This document shows positions 5,891-5,987 of a stretch of 5,987 nt of DNA, piece by piece. Numbering within the stretch: the stretch's first letter is position 1; every line of letters starts with the position of its first letter. Origin of the DNA: Anaerolineales bacterium (GTDB taxonomy: Bacteria; Chloroflexota; Anaerolineae; Anaerolineales; UBA6663); NCBI GenBank assembly GCA_017999235.1, contig JAGOBN010000276.1, positions 1 through 5,987 of the forward strand, written 5' to 3'. The translations under genes were made by a program, and so were the position numbers. The notes under the pieces were generated by a model. It did not search any database. It saw only the letters and a list, made by a program, of their open reading frames with translations, and was not told the origin of the DNA.

Positions 5891-5987
5891 ATGCCCAATC
5901 TGATTGGGCGGACAATCGGCCCATATCGTGTCTTGGAGCAGATTGGCGTCGGGGGGATGGCGACCGTCTACAAGGCCTACCAACTCA
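5891..5987 (+). CDS. Serine/threonine protein kinase, N-terminus (runs off right edge)
   Basis: Only 32 codons are visible. The ATG at 5891 follows a near-perfect Shine-Dalgarno AAAGGAGG (5877-5884) with six bases of spacing. IGPYRVLEQIGVGGMATVYKAYQ (residues 9-31) is the start of a Hanks-type (PknB-like) kinase domain; its glycine-rich loop is G19-V-G-G-M-A-T-V26. The kinase domain begins almost at residue 1, as is usual in bacterial members whose sensor or membrane part lies C-terminal. The catalytic Lys, Asp and any sensor domain are outside the window, so activity and localisation cannot be judged. A 7-bp hairpin (GCCCAAT, loop CTG, ATTGGGC; 5893-5909) covers codons 1-6 and could slow translation initiation. 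Confidence 0.92.
   Translation, partial: MPNLIGRTIGPYRVLEQIGVGGMATVYKAYQL

Noticed and set aside
1..5987. CRISPR array, transposase, integrase, toxin-antitoxin or defence genes
   Set aside because: No regularly spaced direct repeats and no protein motifs of such systems were found on either strand.

Overview
The window is GC-rich DNA that looks like an environmental bacterium, probably of the Chloroflexota. That assignment is an inference from gene style: a class III nucleotidyl cyclase fused to a signal-transduction NTPase, and a PknB-like Ser/Thr kinase with a GVGGMATVYKA glycine loop. No marker gene is present to confirm it.

Layout. Positions 1-978 (minus strand) hold the 5' 326 codons of an intact-looking cyclase/NTPase regulator that runs off the left edge. 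A good sigma70-type promoter lies about 75-100 bp upstream of its start. Behind it, also on the minus strand (about 1131-1814), is an unidentified coding-like stretch whose reading passes through three frames, so it looks like a decayed gene. About 1.2 kb (1815-3005) has no convincing gene but holds several perfect hairpins. One is a 19-bp stem with an 8-nt loop; another group is a minus-strand hairpin/terminator-like array containing a tRNA T-arm-like element. From 3006 to 5201 (plus strand) lies a P2-type (Ca2+/H+-like) cation-transporting ATPase that is clearly recognisable but broken in three places: a frame-shifting deletion that removes the TGES loop of the actuator domain, a one-base deletion in the KGAPE motif of the nucleotide-binding domain, and a missing C-terminus after M7. 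It also reads DKTGS where the family has DKTGT. It is best called a pseudogene.

Downstream on the plus strand are an intact 142-residue SnoaL-like/NTF2-fold protein (5301-5729) and the first 32 codons of a Ser/Thr protein kinase (from 5891). The 161-bp gap between them is unusually structured: a perfect 16-bp inverted repeat, a second compound hairpin ending just before a strong Shine-Dalgarno, and a third hairpin over codons 1-6 of the kinase.

Overall, two intact signalling genes and a small enzyme-like gene flank a stretch of gene decay. I see no defence system, CRISPR array, complete mobile element or clearly novel multi-gene system. The most interesting features are the decay pattern of the ATPase and the structured leader of the kinase.
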